Shown in pieces: positions 26,299 through 36,702 of a DNA stretch of 64,000 nucleotides. This DNA is from Epilithonimonas lactis (GTDB taxonomy: Bacteria; Bacteroidota; Bacteroidia; Flavobacteriales; Weeksellaceae). The translations under genes were made by a program, and so were the position numbers. The stretch covers positions 173,754-237,753 of the forward strand of contig NZ_FOFI01000005.1 of the NCBI RefSeq assembly GCF_900110605.1, written 5' to 3'. The notes under the pieces are model-generated. The model was given only the letters and a program-made list of their open reading frames with translations. It was not told the DNA's origin and did not search any database. Each line of letters starts with the position of its first letter. Positions within the stretch are counted from its first letter, which is position 1.

Positions 26299-28509
26299 TT
26301 AATTGGCAATATCACTGATGAATTTGATTCTCAAAATTCTCACTTCTTCATCTGTAAGGTCATCGCCGTATTCCGCAAGAAGCGTTTTCATGCTGTCACT
26401 TTCCGAGTTTTTCATGAAGTCCATGAATTCTTCTACGATATCCTCGTCAAAATTTTCGTTGACGTAATAATCGATATTCAGTTTTGTGCCTTGGTAGATG
26501 ATGCTTTCCATCTCGGACAGAAGATCGATCATCGAGATGTTTTTTGCTTTTGCAATATCCTCCAGATCAATTTTCTTATCCGTATTTTGAATAATGAAAA
26601 CCTTGTGGCTGGACTTGTTTGCCACTTGTTTTATGACTGTATCCTGGGTCCTTTCGATATCATTTTCTTCCACATATTTCTTGATGAACTCAGCAAAATC
26701 TTTCCCATATTTTTTCGCTTTTCCTTCACCAACACCATATATTTTAGCAACCTCTTCTACAGAAATCGGATATTGAACTGTCATATCCTCAAGACTTGGA
26801 TCCATGAAAACCGTGTATGGCGGAATCCCGTGTTTCTTAGCGACCGTCTTTCTAAGTTCTTTTAATTGTCCGAATAACAGCTGGTCCAATCCACCTCCAG
26901 CTTGAATCTGAACTTGTTCATTGTCCGCTTTTGTTTTTGATTGGGCAAGATTATATTCTCTATCTTCCGCAATTTGGAAAATATTCTTTGACTTTCCATT
27001 AATGACGTCCTGTCCTTTTTCAGAGATCTTCAGAACACCGTAAGTTTCGATGTCTTTTTTAAGATAATCCTGAACAGTCGCTTGTCTAATGATGGATTTC
27101 CAGTAGTTATCACTTTCAGATTTTCCGAAACCGAAATATTCCGTCTGCTCTAGTTTATAAGACTTGGTAACTGCAGATTCTTTTCCAGTTATTAATGAGA
27201 TCAGATCTTTGGTTTTGAATTTCTCACCTAGAACTTTTATCATTTCAAGGACTTTCTTAAGGTCTTTCGTCGCATCTTTTAAAGTTGGTGGATTTTGAGA
27301 ATTGTCGCACATCAAAGCACCTTCACCTTTTACTGGGTCAAATATTTCTCCAAAGTAATAAAGCAAATATTGCCTTCTGCTCATCGATGTTTCTGCGTAG
27401 CCAACAACTTCATTTAATAATTGAAGTCCAATCTCTCTTTCGGAAACCGGTTTTTGAGCAAGGAATTTTTCAAGTTTTTCGATGTCTTTTGGATCATAGA
27501 ATGCCAGACAATAACCTTCACCGCCGTCTCTACCGGCACGACCAGTTTCCTGATAGTAACTTTCCAAAGATTTTGGAATATCGTAATGGATCACAAACCT
27601 AACATCTGGCTTATCGATTCCCATCCCGAATGCAATCGTCGCAACGATCACGTCTGCTTCTTCCATCAAGAATTTGTCCTGATGCAGAACTCTTGTTTTT
27701 TGGTCCAAACCAGCGTGGTAAGGCAAGGCATTCACGCCATTCACCTGCAAAAGCTGGGCAAACTCCTCTACTTTTCTTCGGCTCAGACAATAGACAATTC
27801 CGGATTTTCCTTTGTGTTGGTTGATGAATCTTACAATTTCCTTATCAACATTCACCTTTGGACGGATCTCATAAAACAAATTGGCCCTGTTGAAACTTTC
27901 TTTGTAGACCAACGCGTTATTCATTCCCAAAGTTTTCTGGATATCATCCTGAACTTTTGGTGTTGCCGTTGCTGTCAATGCAATTACGGGAACATCTGCA
28001 ATTTTATCAATGATGCCTTTCAGATTCCTGTATTCTGGGCGGAAATCATGTCCCCATTCCGAGATACAGTGCGCTTCGTCTATTGCAACAAAAGAGATCT
28101 TTACATTTTTGAGAAAATCAACGTATTCTTCTTTTATCAGAGATTCCGGAGCTACGTAAAGTAATTTGGTTTTCCCAGCCGTGATGTCGTCCATCACTTG
28201 TTTTGTCTGGGTTTTATTCAATGACGAATTGAGAACATGCGCAACGCCTTCGTCCGAAGACAATCCATTCACAGCATCGACCTGATTTTTCATTAAGGCG
28301 ATCAAGGGAGAAACTACAATCGCAGTTCCTTCCGAAATAAGTGCTGGCAATTGGTAACAAAGTGATTTTCCGCCACCGGTTGGCATCAGAACGAAAATAT
28401 CCTTACCATCCAGGAGTTCAGTGATGATCTGTTCCTGTTGGCCTTTAAATTTAGAAAATCCAAAATATTTTTTCAGTTCGGCAGATAAGTTGATGTCTTT
28501 TGTGTCCAT
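26299..28509 (-). CDS. recQ: RecQ DNA helicase
   Basis: 736 residues. SF2 core: Walker [19 protein letters not shown] motif [25 protein letters not shown] motif VI. RQC domain about 400-500, HRDC about 540-620 ([36 protein letters not shown]). About 110 extra residues follow, acidic and helical, seen in Bacteroidetes RecQ proteins. The Zn-binding Cys set of RQC appears incomplete (only CDNSQ is obvious). Unwinds DNA 3'-5' in recombination and fork repair. Confidence 0.95.
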   Translation of the reverse strand: MDTKDINLSAELKKYFGFSKFKGQQEQIITELLDGKDIFVLMPTGGGKSLCYQLPALISEGTAIVVSPLIALMKNQVDAVNGLSSDEGVAHVLNSSLNKTQTKQVMDDITAGKTKLLYVAPESLIKEEYVDFLKNVKISFVAIDEAHCISEWGHDFRPEYRNLKGIIDKIADVPVIALTATATPKVQDDIQKTLGMNNALVYKESFNRANLFYEIRPKVNVDKEIVRFINQHKGKSGIVYCLSRRKVEEFAQLLQVNGVNALPYHAGLDQKTRVLHQDKFLMEEADVIVATIAFGMGIDKPDVRFVIHYDIPKSLESYYQETGRAGRDGGEGYCLAFYDPKDIEKLEKFLAQKPVSEREIGLQLLNEVVGYAETSMSRRQYLLYYFGEIFDPVKGEGALMCDNSQNPPTLKDATKDLKKVLEMIKVLGEKFKTKDLISLITGKESAVTKSYKLEQTEYFGFGKSESDNYWKSIIRQATVQDYLKKDIETYGVLKISEKGQDVINGKSKNIFQIAEDREYNLAQSKTKADNEQVQIQAGGGLDQLLFGQLKELRKTVAKKHGIPPYTVFMDPSLEDMTVQYPISVEEVAKIYGVGEGKAKKYGKDFAEFIKKYVEENDIERTQDTVIKQVANKSSHKVFIIQNTDKKIDLEDIAKAKNISMIDLLSEMESIIYQGTKLNIDYYVNENFDEDIVEEFMDFMKNSESDSMKTLLAEYGDDLTDEEVRILRIKFISDIAN

Positions 28510-28590
28510 CCTTTGATATAGTTTGCTAAATTTGCATTGTTATAGGTCACGCAAATTATAGATAGTAATTTTTTGTTTTTTTAGATAAAA

Positions 28591-28613
28591 AAATGAAGCC
28601 TAAAACTTCATTT
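28591..28613 (-). terminator. Orphan hairpin with minus-strand U-tract in the recQ-kdsD gap
   Basis: Stem AAATGAAG (28591-28598) / CTTCATTT (28606-28613); read on the minus strand it is followed by T7, like an intrinsic terminator, though no minus-strand gene ends here. It may shield recQ from antisense transcription or form part of the kdsD leader. Confidence 0.5.
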
Positions 28614-28686
28614 CGTAATTTCAAATTATTGAAGTGAAGATACAAAATTAATATTATTAAAAAAAATAATAAAACATTTTAAAATT

Positions 28687-29646
28687 TTGGATCCAAAAGA
28701 AATTCTTTCCAATGCGCACCAGGCGCTCGATATCGAAATAAGCGAACTTACCAATCTTCGAAACCGCCTGAATGACAGCTTTATAAAAAGTGTTTTGACC
28801 ATCAACGAAGTCAAAGGAAAATTAATTGTGGTTGGCATAGGAAAATCTGCTCACGTTGCCAATAAGATCGTCGCAACACTCAATTCCACAGGAACACCTT
28901 CTCAATTCCTTCACGCTGCTGAAGCTATCCATGGTGACCTTGGTGTGATCCAAAAGCAAGATGTCGTCCTATGCATTTCTTACTCTGGAAACTCGCCGGA
29001 GATTGTCAATCTTTTGCCTTTTCTGAAGGAATATTCATCTGCACTCATCGCGATGACAGGAAACACGGAAAGTAAACTCGCAAAAGCAGCAGATATTGTC
29101 CTCAATACCCATGTTGATAAAGAAGCTTGCCCAAATAAACTTGCGCCAACAAGCTCTACGACAGTTCAAATGGCTTTAGGCGATGCACTTGCGGTTTGCC
29201 TGATGGAACTCAAAGATTTTAAAGAAATCGATTTTGCGAAGTTTCACCCAGGTGGAAGTCTTGGAAAAAATCTAACCGCGAAAGTCGAGCAATTTGTCTC
29301 AACCAACAAGCCGGAAGTCAGCCTCGAAACTTCTATCAGAGAGGTTATCATTTCTGTCAGCGGATCCAAACACGGCATTACTGTAGTTGTGGAAAACGGG
29401 AAAATTGTCGGCGTCATCACAGATGGCGACATCCGAAGAATGCTCCTGGATCAAGATGACATATCCAAAGTAAAAGCGTCTGACATCATTAGCAAAAATC
29501 CTAAGACCATCGACAAAAATCAGCTTGCCAAAGAAGCAATGCAGATCTTGAAGGAGTTCAATATCGGACAGTTGGTGGTGACAAATGATGGGCAATATTA
29601 CGGTATCATAGATATTCACAAATTGCTGGATGAAGGAATTAATTAA
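28687..29646 (+). CDS. kdsD: Arabinose-5-phosphate isomerase (KdsD/KpsF type)
   Basis: 319 residues starting at TTG 28687 (no ATG precedes the conserved region; the next Met is far inside). SIS domain about 35-170: VVGIGKSAHVANKIVATLNS, TPSQFLHAAEAIHGDLG, SYSGNSPEIVNLLP, and FHPGGSLGKNL. Two CBS domains follow (about 200-319). Makes arabinose-5-phosphate, precursor of Kdo for lipopolysaccharide. tatC follows on the same strand. Confidence 0.93.
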   Translation: MDPKEILSNAHQALDIEISELTNLRNRLNDSFIKSVLTINEVKGKLIVVGIGKSAHVANKIVATLNSTGTPSQFLHAAEAIHGDLGVIQKQDVVLCISYSGNSPEIVNLLPFLKEYSSALIAMTGNTESKLAKAADIVLNTHVDKEACPNKLAPTSSTTVQMALGDALAVCLMELKDFKEIDFAKFHPGGSLGKNLTAKVEQFVSTNKPEVSLETSIREVIISVSGSKHGITVVVENGKIVGVITDGDIRRMLLDQDDISKVKASDIISKNPKTIDKNQLAKEAMQILKEFNIGQLVVTNDGQYYGIIDIHKLLDEGIN

Positions 29647-29728
29647 GAAAGTACAGAATAATAAAGATAAAAGGTTAATTTCGTTCTAAGAAAATCTTTT
29701 ATCAATAATCAATTATCATTAATAAATA

Positions 29729-30553
29729 ATGAGTGAAGAAAAAGAAATGTCCTTTCTCGGGCATATTGGAGAACTAAGATCACACTTGGTAAGAGCCATT
29801 TTAGCCATTGTCATCCTTGCGATCGTTGTTGGTTTTAATATCAATTGGGTCATGGACCATATTTTTTTCGGGCCTACAAGGAGCGATTTCTTTACCTTCA
29901 AAGTGGTGAATCATTTTTCCAGAGAGCTTACAGGTGTCGATAGCTTCATTATGCCAGCCAAATTCAGTGTTCAGCAAAAGCAGCTATTCCAACAGTTCAA
30001 TGTGATGATGGCGGTTTCTATTTTTTCGGGCGTTGTCTTGGCTTTTCCGTACATCGTCTGGGAGATCTGGAGATTCATCAGCCCAGCATTGATGCCTGCA
30101 GAGAGAAAGAATTCTATTTTTTATATTAATTCAGTTTGGATATTGTTCATGCTGGGCGTTCTGACAGGTTATTTTTTGATCTTACCGTTTGCGATCAATT
30201 TCGGATTGTTGTTCAAAGTTTCAGACAATATCGTTCAGCTATTTGACCTTTCGGATTACACGACGCTATTCTTACAAGTTACGATGGGAATGGGTGTGGT
30301 TTTCCTTTTCCCGATTGCCGTTTACATTCTGACATCGATTGGGATTCTAACACCGAAATTCCTCAGAACTTACAGACGTCACGCGATTGTTCTGATCATG
30401 GTCGTAGCAGCTATCATCACACCAGCCGACGTTTTAAGTATGATGGCCGCAGCACTTCCTTTGGTTTTACTTTACGAGATCAGTGTGATCATGTCCAACG
30501 TCATTTACAAGAAAATGCAGAGAAAACTTCTGAATAAAGATTTGGTGAAATAA
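29729..30553 (+). CDS. tatC: Twin-arginine translocase subunit TatC
   Basis: 274 residues. N-terminal FLGHIGELRSHLVRAI is the TatC signature loop, followed by six membrane segments; PFAINFGLLFKVSD and LRTYRRHAIVLIMVVAAIITPAD are also typical. Exports folded proteins as receptor for twin-arginine signals. A periplasmic insert of about 20 residues after the first membrane helix is common in Bacteroidetes. tatA/B are not in the window. Confidence 0.95.
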   Translation: MSEEKEMSFLGHIGELRSHLVRAILAIVILAIVVGFNINWVMDHIFFGPTRSDFFTFKVVNHFSRELTGVDSFIMPAKFSVQQKQLFQQFNVMMAVSIFSGVVLAFPYIVWEIWRFISPALMPAERKNSIFYINSVWILFMLGVLTGYFLILPFAINFGLLFKVSDNIVQLFDLSDYTTLFLQVTMGMGVVFLFPIAVYILTSIGILTPKFLRTYRRHAIVLIMVVAAIITPADVLSMMAAALPLVLLYEISVIMSNVIYKKMQRKLLNKDLVK

Positions 30554-30575
30554 TCATCACAAATCTTAAAGCATA

Positions 30576-30605
30576 AAAAACGTCCTGAAATTTCAGGACG
30601 TTTTT
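30576..30605 (+). terminator. Bidirectional terminator between tatC and alaS
   Basis: Perfect 15-bp inverted repeat centred at 30590/30591: AAAAACGTCCTGAAA and TTTCAGGACGTTTTT. Serves both convergent genes. Confidence 0.9.
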
Positions 30606-30627
30606 GTTTTTTATAATTTTCAATAAA

Positions 30628-33231
30628 TTAAATTGCCAAAGCCTTTTGAAAAGCATTCTCGATACCAGCGAGATTCTTTCCGCCAGCAGTAGCAAAACCG
30701 GGATTTCCACCGCCACCACCTTGGATCTCTTTCGCCAATTCTTTGACGATATTTCCAGCGTGATAACTTGCTTCCAAATCTTCAGAAACGCCGACCGTTA
30801 CCATTGGTTTTTCATTAGCATCAGAGATAATGATAATGACAGAATTTGGCGTTTCTTTTTTCAGTTGGAAAACGATATCTTTTACAGAACCTGCGTCGAG
30901 AGATGTTTTCTTAACTAATAATTTCTTCCCGTTCTTTTCTTCGAATTCATTTTTCCAGTTTTGGATCTCGCCTTTTGCTTTCTCTTTTTTGAAAGAATCA
31001 ATTTCAGATTTTAAAGCTGAATTTTCTTCCAATAATTTCTCAATTGACTTAATTAAATCTTTTGATTTTAACAATTGTGAAATCTCAGAAACTTGAGTTT
31101 CCAAATTCTTAAAATATTCCTCAGATTTTTCTCCGGAAATTGCTTCAATCCTTCTGATTCCAGCTGCTGTTGAACTTTCCGAAGTTAATTTGAAATGTCC
31201 AATTTCGCTCGTAGTTTTCACGTGAGTTCCACCACATAATTCTTTCGACGTTCCGAATTGGATCATTCTTACATTATCGCCATATTTCTCTCCGAAAAGA
31301 GCCATTGCACCTTTGTCCAAAGCTTCTTGGATCGGAATATTTCTGAACTCTTGAAGCGCTAAATTCTCTTTGATCTTCGCATTCACTTTTTCTTCAACCA
31401 AAGCCAATTCCTCCTCGGTCATTTTACTAAAATGTGAAAAATCGAATCTCAAATAATCAGGACCAACGTAAGAACCTTTCTGCTCAACGTGCGTTCCAAG
31501 AACTTCTCTCAAAGCTTCGTGCAACAAGTGCGTCGCAGAGTGATTGGCTTGAGAATTTTTCCTATCAGCAACATTCACTTTTGCATAGAAAATTGCACCT
31601 GCATCTTTCGGAAGACCATTAATTAAAGAAATGATCAATCCGTTTTCTTTCTTAGTTTCAAGAACATCGAAGCTTTCGGTTGCATTTTCAAGAACGCCTT
31701 TGTCGCCAACTTGTCCGCCACCTTCCGGATAGAAAGGCGAATTGCTCAAAACAATTTGATAAAACTCGCCGTCTTTGTTTTCTATTTTTCTATATCTTGT
31801 GATGTACGTTTCAGTTTCAAGAACATCGTAACCAACGAAGGTTTCAGGCTTTTCCTCAAGAACAACCCAATCGTAAACTTTTGCCGCCGAATCTTTTTTG
31901 GAACGTTGTTTTTGTTTTGCCATTTCCGCTTCGAAACCAGCTTCATCAATCGTTAAGCCTTTTTCCTCCGCGATAATTCTCGTTAAGTCATCAGGAAAAC
32001 CATAAGTATCGTACAATTCAAAAACTTCTTCACTTGGCAATACTTTTTGACCGTTAGAAATCGTTTGTTGAATTAATTTCTCAACTCGGATCAAACCGTT
32101 TTCAATGGTTTTAAGGAAAGATTCCTCTTCGCTTTTGATGACTTCTGTAACCAAAGTTCCCTGCTTCTGAAGCTCAGGGAAAAATGCGCCCATCTGATCT
32201 TGAAGAACAGCCACCAATTCGAAAAGGAAAGGTTCTTTTCTGTCCAAAAATCTGTAAGCGTAAGAAATTCCTCTTCTTAAAATTCTTCTGATCACGTAAC
32301 CTGCGCCACCATTGGAAGGCAATTGTCCGTCAGCAATCGCAAACGAAACCGCACGGATGTGATCCACAACCACACGAATGGCGATGTCCTTTTCGTCCGT
32401 TAAAATTCCTGTATATTTTTTACCCGAAAGTTCTTCCACCTTAGCAATCAAAGGTGTGAAAACATCGGTGTCATAATTAGATTCTTTCTTTTGAAGCGCC
32501 ATACAAAGACGCTCGAAGCCCATTCCTGTATCGATGTGTTTCGCAGGCAGATTTTCCAAACTTCCGTCTGCTTTTCTGTTGAATTGCATAAAAACGAGAT
32601 TCCAGATCTCCACAACTTGAGGATGGTCATTGTTCACCAATTCCAATCCAGAAACTTTCGCTTTTTCTTCCGGAGTTCTCAAGTCAACGTGGATTTCGGA
32701 ACAAGGCCCACAAGGTCCGCTCGCTCCCATTTCCCAGAAATTATCTTTCTTGTTTCCGTTGATGATTCGGTCTTCGGAAATGAATTGTTTCCACAGATCG
32801 TAAGCTTCCGTATCGCGGTCAAGATTTTCTTTTTCGTCACCTTCAAAGATGGTCACATAAAGATTTTCTTTCGGGATTTTATAAACTTCTGTCAACAGTT
32901 CCCAAGCCCAAGTAATCGCTTCTTTTTTGAAATAATCGCCAAAACTCCAGTTTCCCAACATCTCGAACATTGTATGGTGATAGGTATCACGACCAACATC
33001 GTCCAAATCGTTGTGTTTTCCGGATACTCTTAGACATTTTTGCGTATCGGCAATTCTGGAAGATTTCGGTTCTTTGTAACCTAAAAAATAATCCTTGAAC
33101 TGTGTCATTCCAGAGTTGGAAAACATCAGCGTCGGGTCATCTTTCAGAACAATTGGCGCAGAAGGAACGATCAAATGTTCCTTGCTTTTGAAAAAATCTA
33201 AAAATTGCTGTCTTATTTCTTGTGAAGTCAT
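30628..33231 (-). CDS. alaS: Alanyl-tRNA synthetase
   Basis: 867 residues, full length. Class II catalytic domain ([24 protein letters not shown] at the start), tRNA-recognition and editing domains with zinc ligands HSATH and CGGTH, coiled coil (about 720-760) and C-Ala domain with Gly-rich [13 protein letters not shown]. Essential charging of tRNA-Ala with editing of Ser and Gly. Confidence 0.98.
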   Translation of the reverse strand: MTSQEIRQQFLDFFKSKEHLIVPSAPIVLKDDPTLMFSNSGMTQFKDYFLGYKEPKSSRIADTQKCLRVSGKHNDLDDVGRDTYHHTMFEMLGNWSFGDYFKKEAITWAWELLTEVYKIPKENLYVTIFEGDEKENLDRDTEAYDLWKQFISEDRIINGNKKDNFWEMGASGPCGPCSEIHVDLRTPEEKAKVSGLELVNNDHPQVVEIWNLVFMQFNRKADGSLENLPAKHIDTGMGFERLCMALQKKESNYDTDVFTPLIAKVEELSGKKYTGILTDEKDIAIRVVVDHIRAVSFAIADGQLPSNGGAGYVIRRILRRGISYAYRFLDRKEPFLFELVAVLQDQMGAFFPELQKQGTLVTEVIKSEEESFLKTIENGLIRVEKLIQQTISNGQKVLPSEEVFELYDTYGFPDDLTRIIAEEKGLTIDEAGFEAEMAKQKQRSKKDSAAKVYDWVVLEEKPETFVGYDVLETETYITRYRKIENKDGEFYQIVLSNSPFYPEGGGQVGDKGVLENATESFDVLETKKENGLIISLINGLPKDAGAIFYAKVNVADRKNSQANHSATHLLHEALREVLGTHVEQKGSYVGPDYLRFDFSHFSKMTEEELALVEEKVNAKIKENLALQEFRNIPIQEALDKGAMALFGEKYGDNVRMIQFGTSKELCGGTHVKTTSEIGHFKLTSESSTAAGIRRIEAISGEKSEEYFKNLETQVSEISQLLKSKDLIKSIEKLLEENSALKSEIDSFKKEKAKGEIQNWKNEFEEKNGKKLLVKKTSLDAGSVKDIVFQLKKETPNSVIIIISDANEKPMVTVGVSEDLEASYHAGNIVKELAKEIQGGGGGNPGFATAGGKNLAGIENAFQKALAI

Positions 33232-33560
33232 AGTCTTGTCTTTTGGCTAATTGCTTTTTGCTGCTGGCTTTTTATTGGATGCGAATTTAAGAAATTTTGG
33301 ATTAAATATTGTTCTGAAATAGTGAATTATAACGCAAAGATTTTTTGTAATTCTTCTGATTTTAAGTGAGCAAAGATTAATCAATAAATTGATTTGATGA
33401 AGTGTGATTTTACCATTTGTATAATTTGGATTCTATAAAAACATCAATCGTCATTATTCAAAAAAGTTTACCCATAAAGATGCAACGATTTCTGTGAAAA
33501 TTCTGATATTAGGTGAGCAAAGCTTAAGCAAAGTAGTGAATCGATTTGATTAAGCTTATC
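33232..33560. repeat. Intergenic region with a duplicated, hairpin-bearing segment
   Basis: 329 bp without a gene. Two related segments: about 33351-33402 and about 33500-33557, both containing TTCTGAT-T-TTA-GTGAGCAAAG and ending GATTTGAT(T/G)A. Each carries its own inverted repeat, AATCAAT/ATTGATT in the first and AAGCTTAA (33520-33527) / TTAAGCTT (33550-33557) in the second. A dispersed short repeat lies at 33243-33262. Confidence 0.5.
33243..33262 (+). repeat. Short dispersed repeat, copy 2
   Basis: TTGGCTAATTGCTTTTTGCT, 18 of 20 identical to 13591-13610. Lies just upstream of alaS in antisense orientation to that gene. Confidence 0.45.
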
Positions 33561-33938
33561 TTATAATTTATTTACGATTCTATGGATTCCATCTTTTAGA
33601 AGTGGCGTATTGAAATTTATTAAAAGTGCAAGCTTGAGACCTGTTAATTTCAAATAGGTATTTGTTTGAAAATGGTCGATTGGATTCAATTCACGCACGG
33701 CTTTATTTTCAACTATAAGTTTATTTTCGATTATCATATCCACTTTGTAGGCTTTGTCTATCTTGATACCTTTATAAATTGTTGATAGAAAAACTTGATT
33801 TTTTACATCCAGACCTAATTGTTGTAATTCATAAAGAAGTGCAGATTCGTACGCACTTTCAAGCAATCCAACTCCTAAAGTTCTGTGAACTTCAATTGCT
33901 GCTCCTATAACTTTATAGGATAATTCGTTCTCAGTCAT
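33561..33938 (-). CDS. GxxExxY family protein
   Basis: 125 residues. Contains the name-giving motif GVGLLESAYESAL, and KVDMIIENKLIVENKAV, which resembles the Asp...Glu-x-Lys active site of PD-(D/E)xK nucleases; FQTNTYLKLTGLKLALLINF closes the family pattern. Function unproven; a nuclease-like role is proposed for the family. Frequently embedded among repeats in Bacteroidetes, as here. Confidence 0.92.
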   Translation of the reverse strand: MTENELSYKVIGAAIEVHRTLGVGLLESAYESALLYELQQLGLDVKNQVFLSTIYKGIKIDKAYKVDMIIENKLIVENKAVRELNPIDHFQTNTYLKLTGLKLALLINFNTPLLKDGIHRIVNKL

Positions 33939-34073
33939 AATATTTTGTGTTTTTAATTTATTACCTTCATCAATGCAGATTCATCTGCCTTTGCTTCCTC
34001 AAATACAAGAATCCTCTCAAATACCTTTGCGTTTAAAAATTTTCATCAAATAACAGAACAATATCAATCAAAT

Positions 34074-34718
34074 TTAATTAAAAATCCACATCAAAACCGG
34101 CTTCCTAGAATTGTTAATCAATGGATCAATTTTTTTGAAAGCATTGTTGGAAACTGTAGGGCAACCCCAACCTTCTGGTGAACCTTTTGGATAGATTTCA
34201 GCATCGCTCATCATTTCCCAGGAATGAAAAACGATGATTCTTTTGAGCGCATTGTTGTTGGTTTCTTCCAAGCCGTGCATCAAATATTTGATATTGACGC
34301 CCCAATTGCTGTAACCTCTGGCTCCTAGTTTATATTTTCCTAATGACGAAAGATGGCTATTGTCTTCGTTGCTGAAACTTGGATTTTCTTTTGTATCGTC
34401 TGCACTCCAAGATGAAGTTCCGCAACCGTGACCCACCAAATATTGCTGAGAGATCTCGCTCTTTTTGAAATCATAAATGAAAAATCGTTTCACGCCAGAA
34501 TGCAAACTCATGTCTATCAGAATGCAAAAATCTGTGTTGAAGTTTTTGGCTTTACAAAATTCTAAAGCTTCTTTGGCTTTCTGATTTGTTTTCGAAATAT
34601 CGATTTCTGGTTTTGTATTCGTAACTGAATTATTGGCAATGGGGATTGGAGCTTTTGAGTTATCTTTTTGACAACCTAAAATGAAGATTAAAAAAAAAAG
34701 ACCGAAAAATAATTTCAT
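34074..34718 (-). CDS. Murein L,D-transpeptidase-like lipoprotein (YkuD_2 family)
   Basis: 214 residues. Lipobox ILGC (Cys16). The catalytic region has RIIVFHSWEMMSDAEIYPKG and PEGWGCPTVSNNAF, with the His and Cys of L,D-transpeptidase-like domains. Probable periplasmic peptidoglycan-modifying enzyme; activity not proven for this subfamily. Two bp after the next gene upstream, so cotranscribed with it. Confidence 0.88.
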   Translation of the reverse strand: MKLFFGLFFLIFILGCQKDNSKAPIPIANNSVTNTKPEIDISKTNQKAKEALEFCKAKNFNTDFCILIDMSLHSGVKRFFIYDFKKSEISQQYLVGHGCGTSSWSADDTKENPSFSNEDNSHLSSLGKYKLGARGYSNWGVNIKYLMHGLEETNNNALKRIIVFHSWEMMSDAEIYPKGSPEGWGCPTVSNNAFKKIDPLINNSRKPVLMWIFN

Positions 34719-34720
34719 TT

Positions 34721-35398
34721 TTATTTATAATGTCTGAAAATCCCAAAGTCTGTCGGCGTCCAAAATGCAGCCTTTTGTCCAGCTACTTTTAGTCCGTCAT
34801 TTGCCCAAGTGTTGCAAGTGTATGTGAAGTTGTAGCTTCCTTTTGCATCGTAGAAGGCATCATTATTTCCGTACACGGCGTCAGTTTTTATGAATTGATA
34901 ATTGCTGGAAGCATCTTTGTCAAATTTGTCATCAATGAATTTTATCAAAGCCTGATATTGCTTTTCGGTCAGCATTATTTTTTTGCAGTCTTCTCCAATC
35001 TTCAAATCGTTGTAATATGTGCAGTGCATGGCAGACTCACTCAACCAGAATGCGGCATTGAAGGCTGTTGAGAACTTGAGGTCGGCCCAAGTTGGCGTGT
35101 TGAGATAAAATCCCTTGTCGCCCCAGCCAAAAGAGATAAACTTGAAGTTTTCTTGCTTGGATTTTGTGTTGCTGTAAGGTAATTTGCTGCTCCAGTCGAT
35201 AAATTCCGTTTTCACAGGAACCACCAGATCGGTATGAACGCCATTGGTCAAGATGTAGGCTTCGATGACTTTCGGATCACTGGTTTTTTCCGCAGAGACG
35301 GGAATTAATGGAAGTACAACTCCCAGAGTAATATACAAAAAAACGGCTCCGAGTATGAAGCCGATTATTTTTAAGGTTAAAATTAATGTTCTTTTCAT
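34721..35398 (-). CDS. DUF2459 / TIGR02117 family protein
   Basis: 225 residues with one N-terminal membrane segment (about 5-30). Family signatures: LTNGVHTDLVVP, FGWGDKGFYLNTPTW, YTCNTWANDGLKVAG. The conserved His, and the Cys in TCNTW, hint at a papain-like/peptidase fold, but function is unknown. Overlaps functionally with the adjacent peptidoglycan gene by position only. Confidence 0.85.
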   Translation of the reverse strand: MKRTLILTLKIIGFILGAVFLYITLGVVLPLIPVSAEKTSDPKVIEAYILTNGVHTDLVVPVKTEFIDWSSKLPYSNTKSKQENFKFISFGWGDKGFYLNTPTWADLKFSTAFNAAFWLSESAMHCTYYNDLKIGEDCKKIMLTEKQYQALIKFIDDKFDKDASSNYQFIKTDAVYGNNDAFYDAKGSYNFTYTCNTWANDGLKVAGQKAAFWTPTDFGIFRHYK

Positions 35399-35536
35399 CT
35401 TATTGGGTTTCCCGAATCGTGCGAACTATAAAGGTAATAAAATTATTCAAACAAAATCAAGTTGTTAATTTTTTTTAATAATTCTTGGTTTTATGGAATT
35501 TTATGATGAAATTTAATAGCGAAAAAACATGAAAAT

Positions 35537-35617
35537 ATGCCGAAAAATCGCCAATCCAACAAAAGAAAAACCATCAGAGTAAAAGTTGCCCCAAAAAGAG
35601 TTCAGAAAAGAAAATAA
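35537..35617 (+). CDS. Tiny, highly basic protein (26 residues)
   Basis: ATG CCG AAA ... AAA TAA encodes 26 residues beginning MPKNRQSNKRKTIRVKV and ending VQKRK: 7 Lys, 5 Arg and no acidic residue. Such composition is typical of mini ribosomal proteins (bL36, Thx) or RNA-binding peptides. It stands alone between two minus-strand genes and is not opposite a coding region. A small extra ribosomal protein, bL38, was reported from the Flavobacterium johnsoniae ribosome; I cannot recall its sequence, so identity is only a suggestion. No SD sequence or strong promoter is apparent. Confidence 0.6.
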   Translation: MPKNRQSNKRKTIRVKVAPKRVQKRK

Positions 35618-35631
35618 TGGTGCAAGGAATT

Positions 35632-36555
35632 TTATTCTGACAGAAAATCAAGATTCCTTTTAAGTCCAGAAAACTTAGTTCTCTTCACCGCAGACTTTTT
35701 GAAAACCGAGGAAAATATTTCTTGGGTAATGTCCTTCCACTCTTGTTTTGTGAAGTTTTTGATTTCGGAATTAGGCCGGAATTTCTCTTCCAAAGTTGGT
35801 GCAGAAAATCTGTTCCAAGGACAAACATCCTGACAAATGTCGCAGCCGAACATCCAATCTTCCATCTTATCTTTGAAGAAATCCGGAATATGATCCTTCA
35901 ACTCTATGGTGGCGTAGGAAATGCATTTGCTACCGTCTATGATTTTATCAGAAACAATGGCCTTTGTTGGACAAGCATCGATGCATTTGGTGCAGCTTCC
36001 GCAATGATCTGTCACTTCAAAATCTTGAATTAATTCCAAATCACAAATGATCTCTGCCAAAAAATAAAACGAACCATTCTTCTTGGTGATCAGATTGGAA
36101 TTCTTCCCAACCCAACCAATTCCAGATTTCTTGGCCCACGCCTTTTCCAAAACAGGCGCAGAATCTACAAAAACACGGAATGCAAACTCGCCTATTTCGT
36201 CCTGAAGTTCAGCAACCAACGTTCTCAATTTGTCTTTGATCACATCATGATAATCTTCCCCGTACGCATATTTTGCAAGCTTGAAGTCAGGATTGTTTTG
36301 AAGTTCTTCTGGAAAGTAATTATAACTTAAGGAAATCACAGACTTGGAACCTTCAACCAACAATCGGGGATCCAAACGTTTATCAAAATGATTTTCCATA
36401 TAGCGCATCTCTCCATGGAAATTGTTTTTGAGCCATTTCTCCAAGCGTGGCGCTTCCTCTTCCAAAAAATCTGCTTTGGAAATACCGCACGACTGAAACC
36501 CGAAAGCCAAAGCTTTGGATTTGATAAGTTCGCTGTATTTCTCTTTGTTGTCCAT
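35632..36555 (-). CDS. queG: Epoxyqueuosine reductase QueG
   Basis: 307 residues from ATG at 36555 ([20 protein letters not shown]); a 14-codon upstream extension is unlikely. Two 4Fe-4S motifs, [16 protein letters not shown] and [11 protein letters not shown], plus [20 protein letters not shown] and [15 protein letters not shown], all typical of QueG. Cobalamin-dependent last step of queuosine synthesis in tRNA. Lacks the C-terminal HEAT-repeat domain of longer versions. Confidence 0.95.
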   Translation of the reverse strand: MDNKEKYSELIKSKALAFGFQSCGISKADFLEEEAPRLEKWLKNNFHGEMRYMENHFDKRLDPRLLVEGSKSVISLSYNYFPEELQNNPDFKLAKYAYGEDYHDVIKDKLRTLVAELQDEIGEFAFRVFVDSAPVLEKAWAKKSGIGWVGKNSNLITKKNGSFYFLAEIICDLELIQDFEVTDHCGSCTKCIDACPTKAIVSDKIIDGSKCISYATIELKDHIPDFFKDKMEDWMFGCDICQDVCPWNRFSAPTLEEKFRPNSEIKNFTKQEWKDITQEIFSSVFKKSAVKRTKFSGLKRNLDFLSE

Positions 36556-36641
36556 TTTACAGCGCAAAATTAATGTTTTAAAATTTGATATAATCAATCA
36601 AAATTCGTTTATCCCCAACCCTAAAGGGAGCCAAATTTTTA

Positions 36642-36672
36642 TTTGAGATTAAAAATTTATATTGTAATTTTG
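36642..36672 (+). promoter_or_regulatory. Consensus promoter of the rhodanese gene
   Basis: TTTG (36642-36645), 19 bp spacer, TAATTTTG (36665-36672): a textbook Bacteroidetes promoter, 30 bp before the ATG at 36703. Confidence 0.7.
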
Positions 36673-36702
36673 TTAGTATTAAAATGTAAAAAATAAAAAA
36701 TT

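Noticed and set aside
27421..28164. 247-codon open frame on the plus strand
   Set aside because: Antisense to recQ; Cys/Phe/His-rich shadow translation without motifs.
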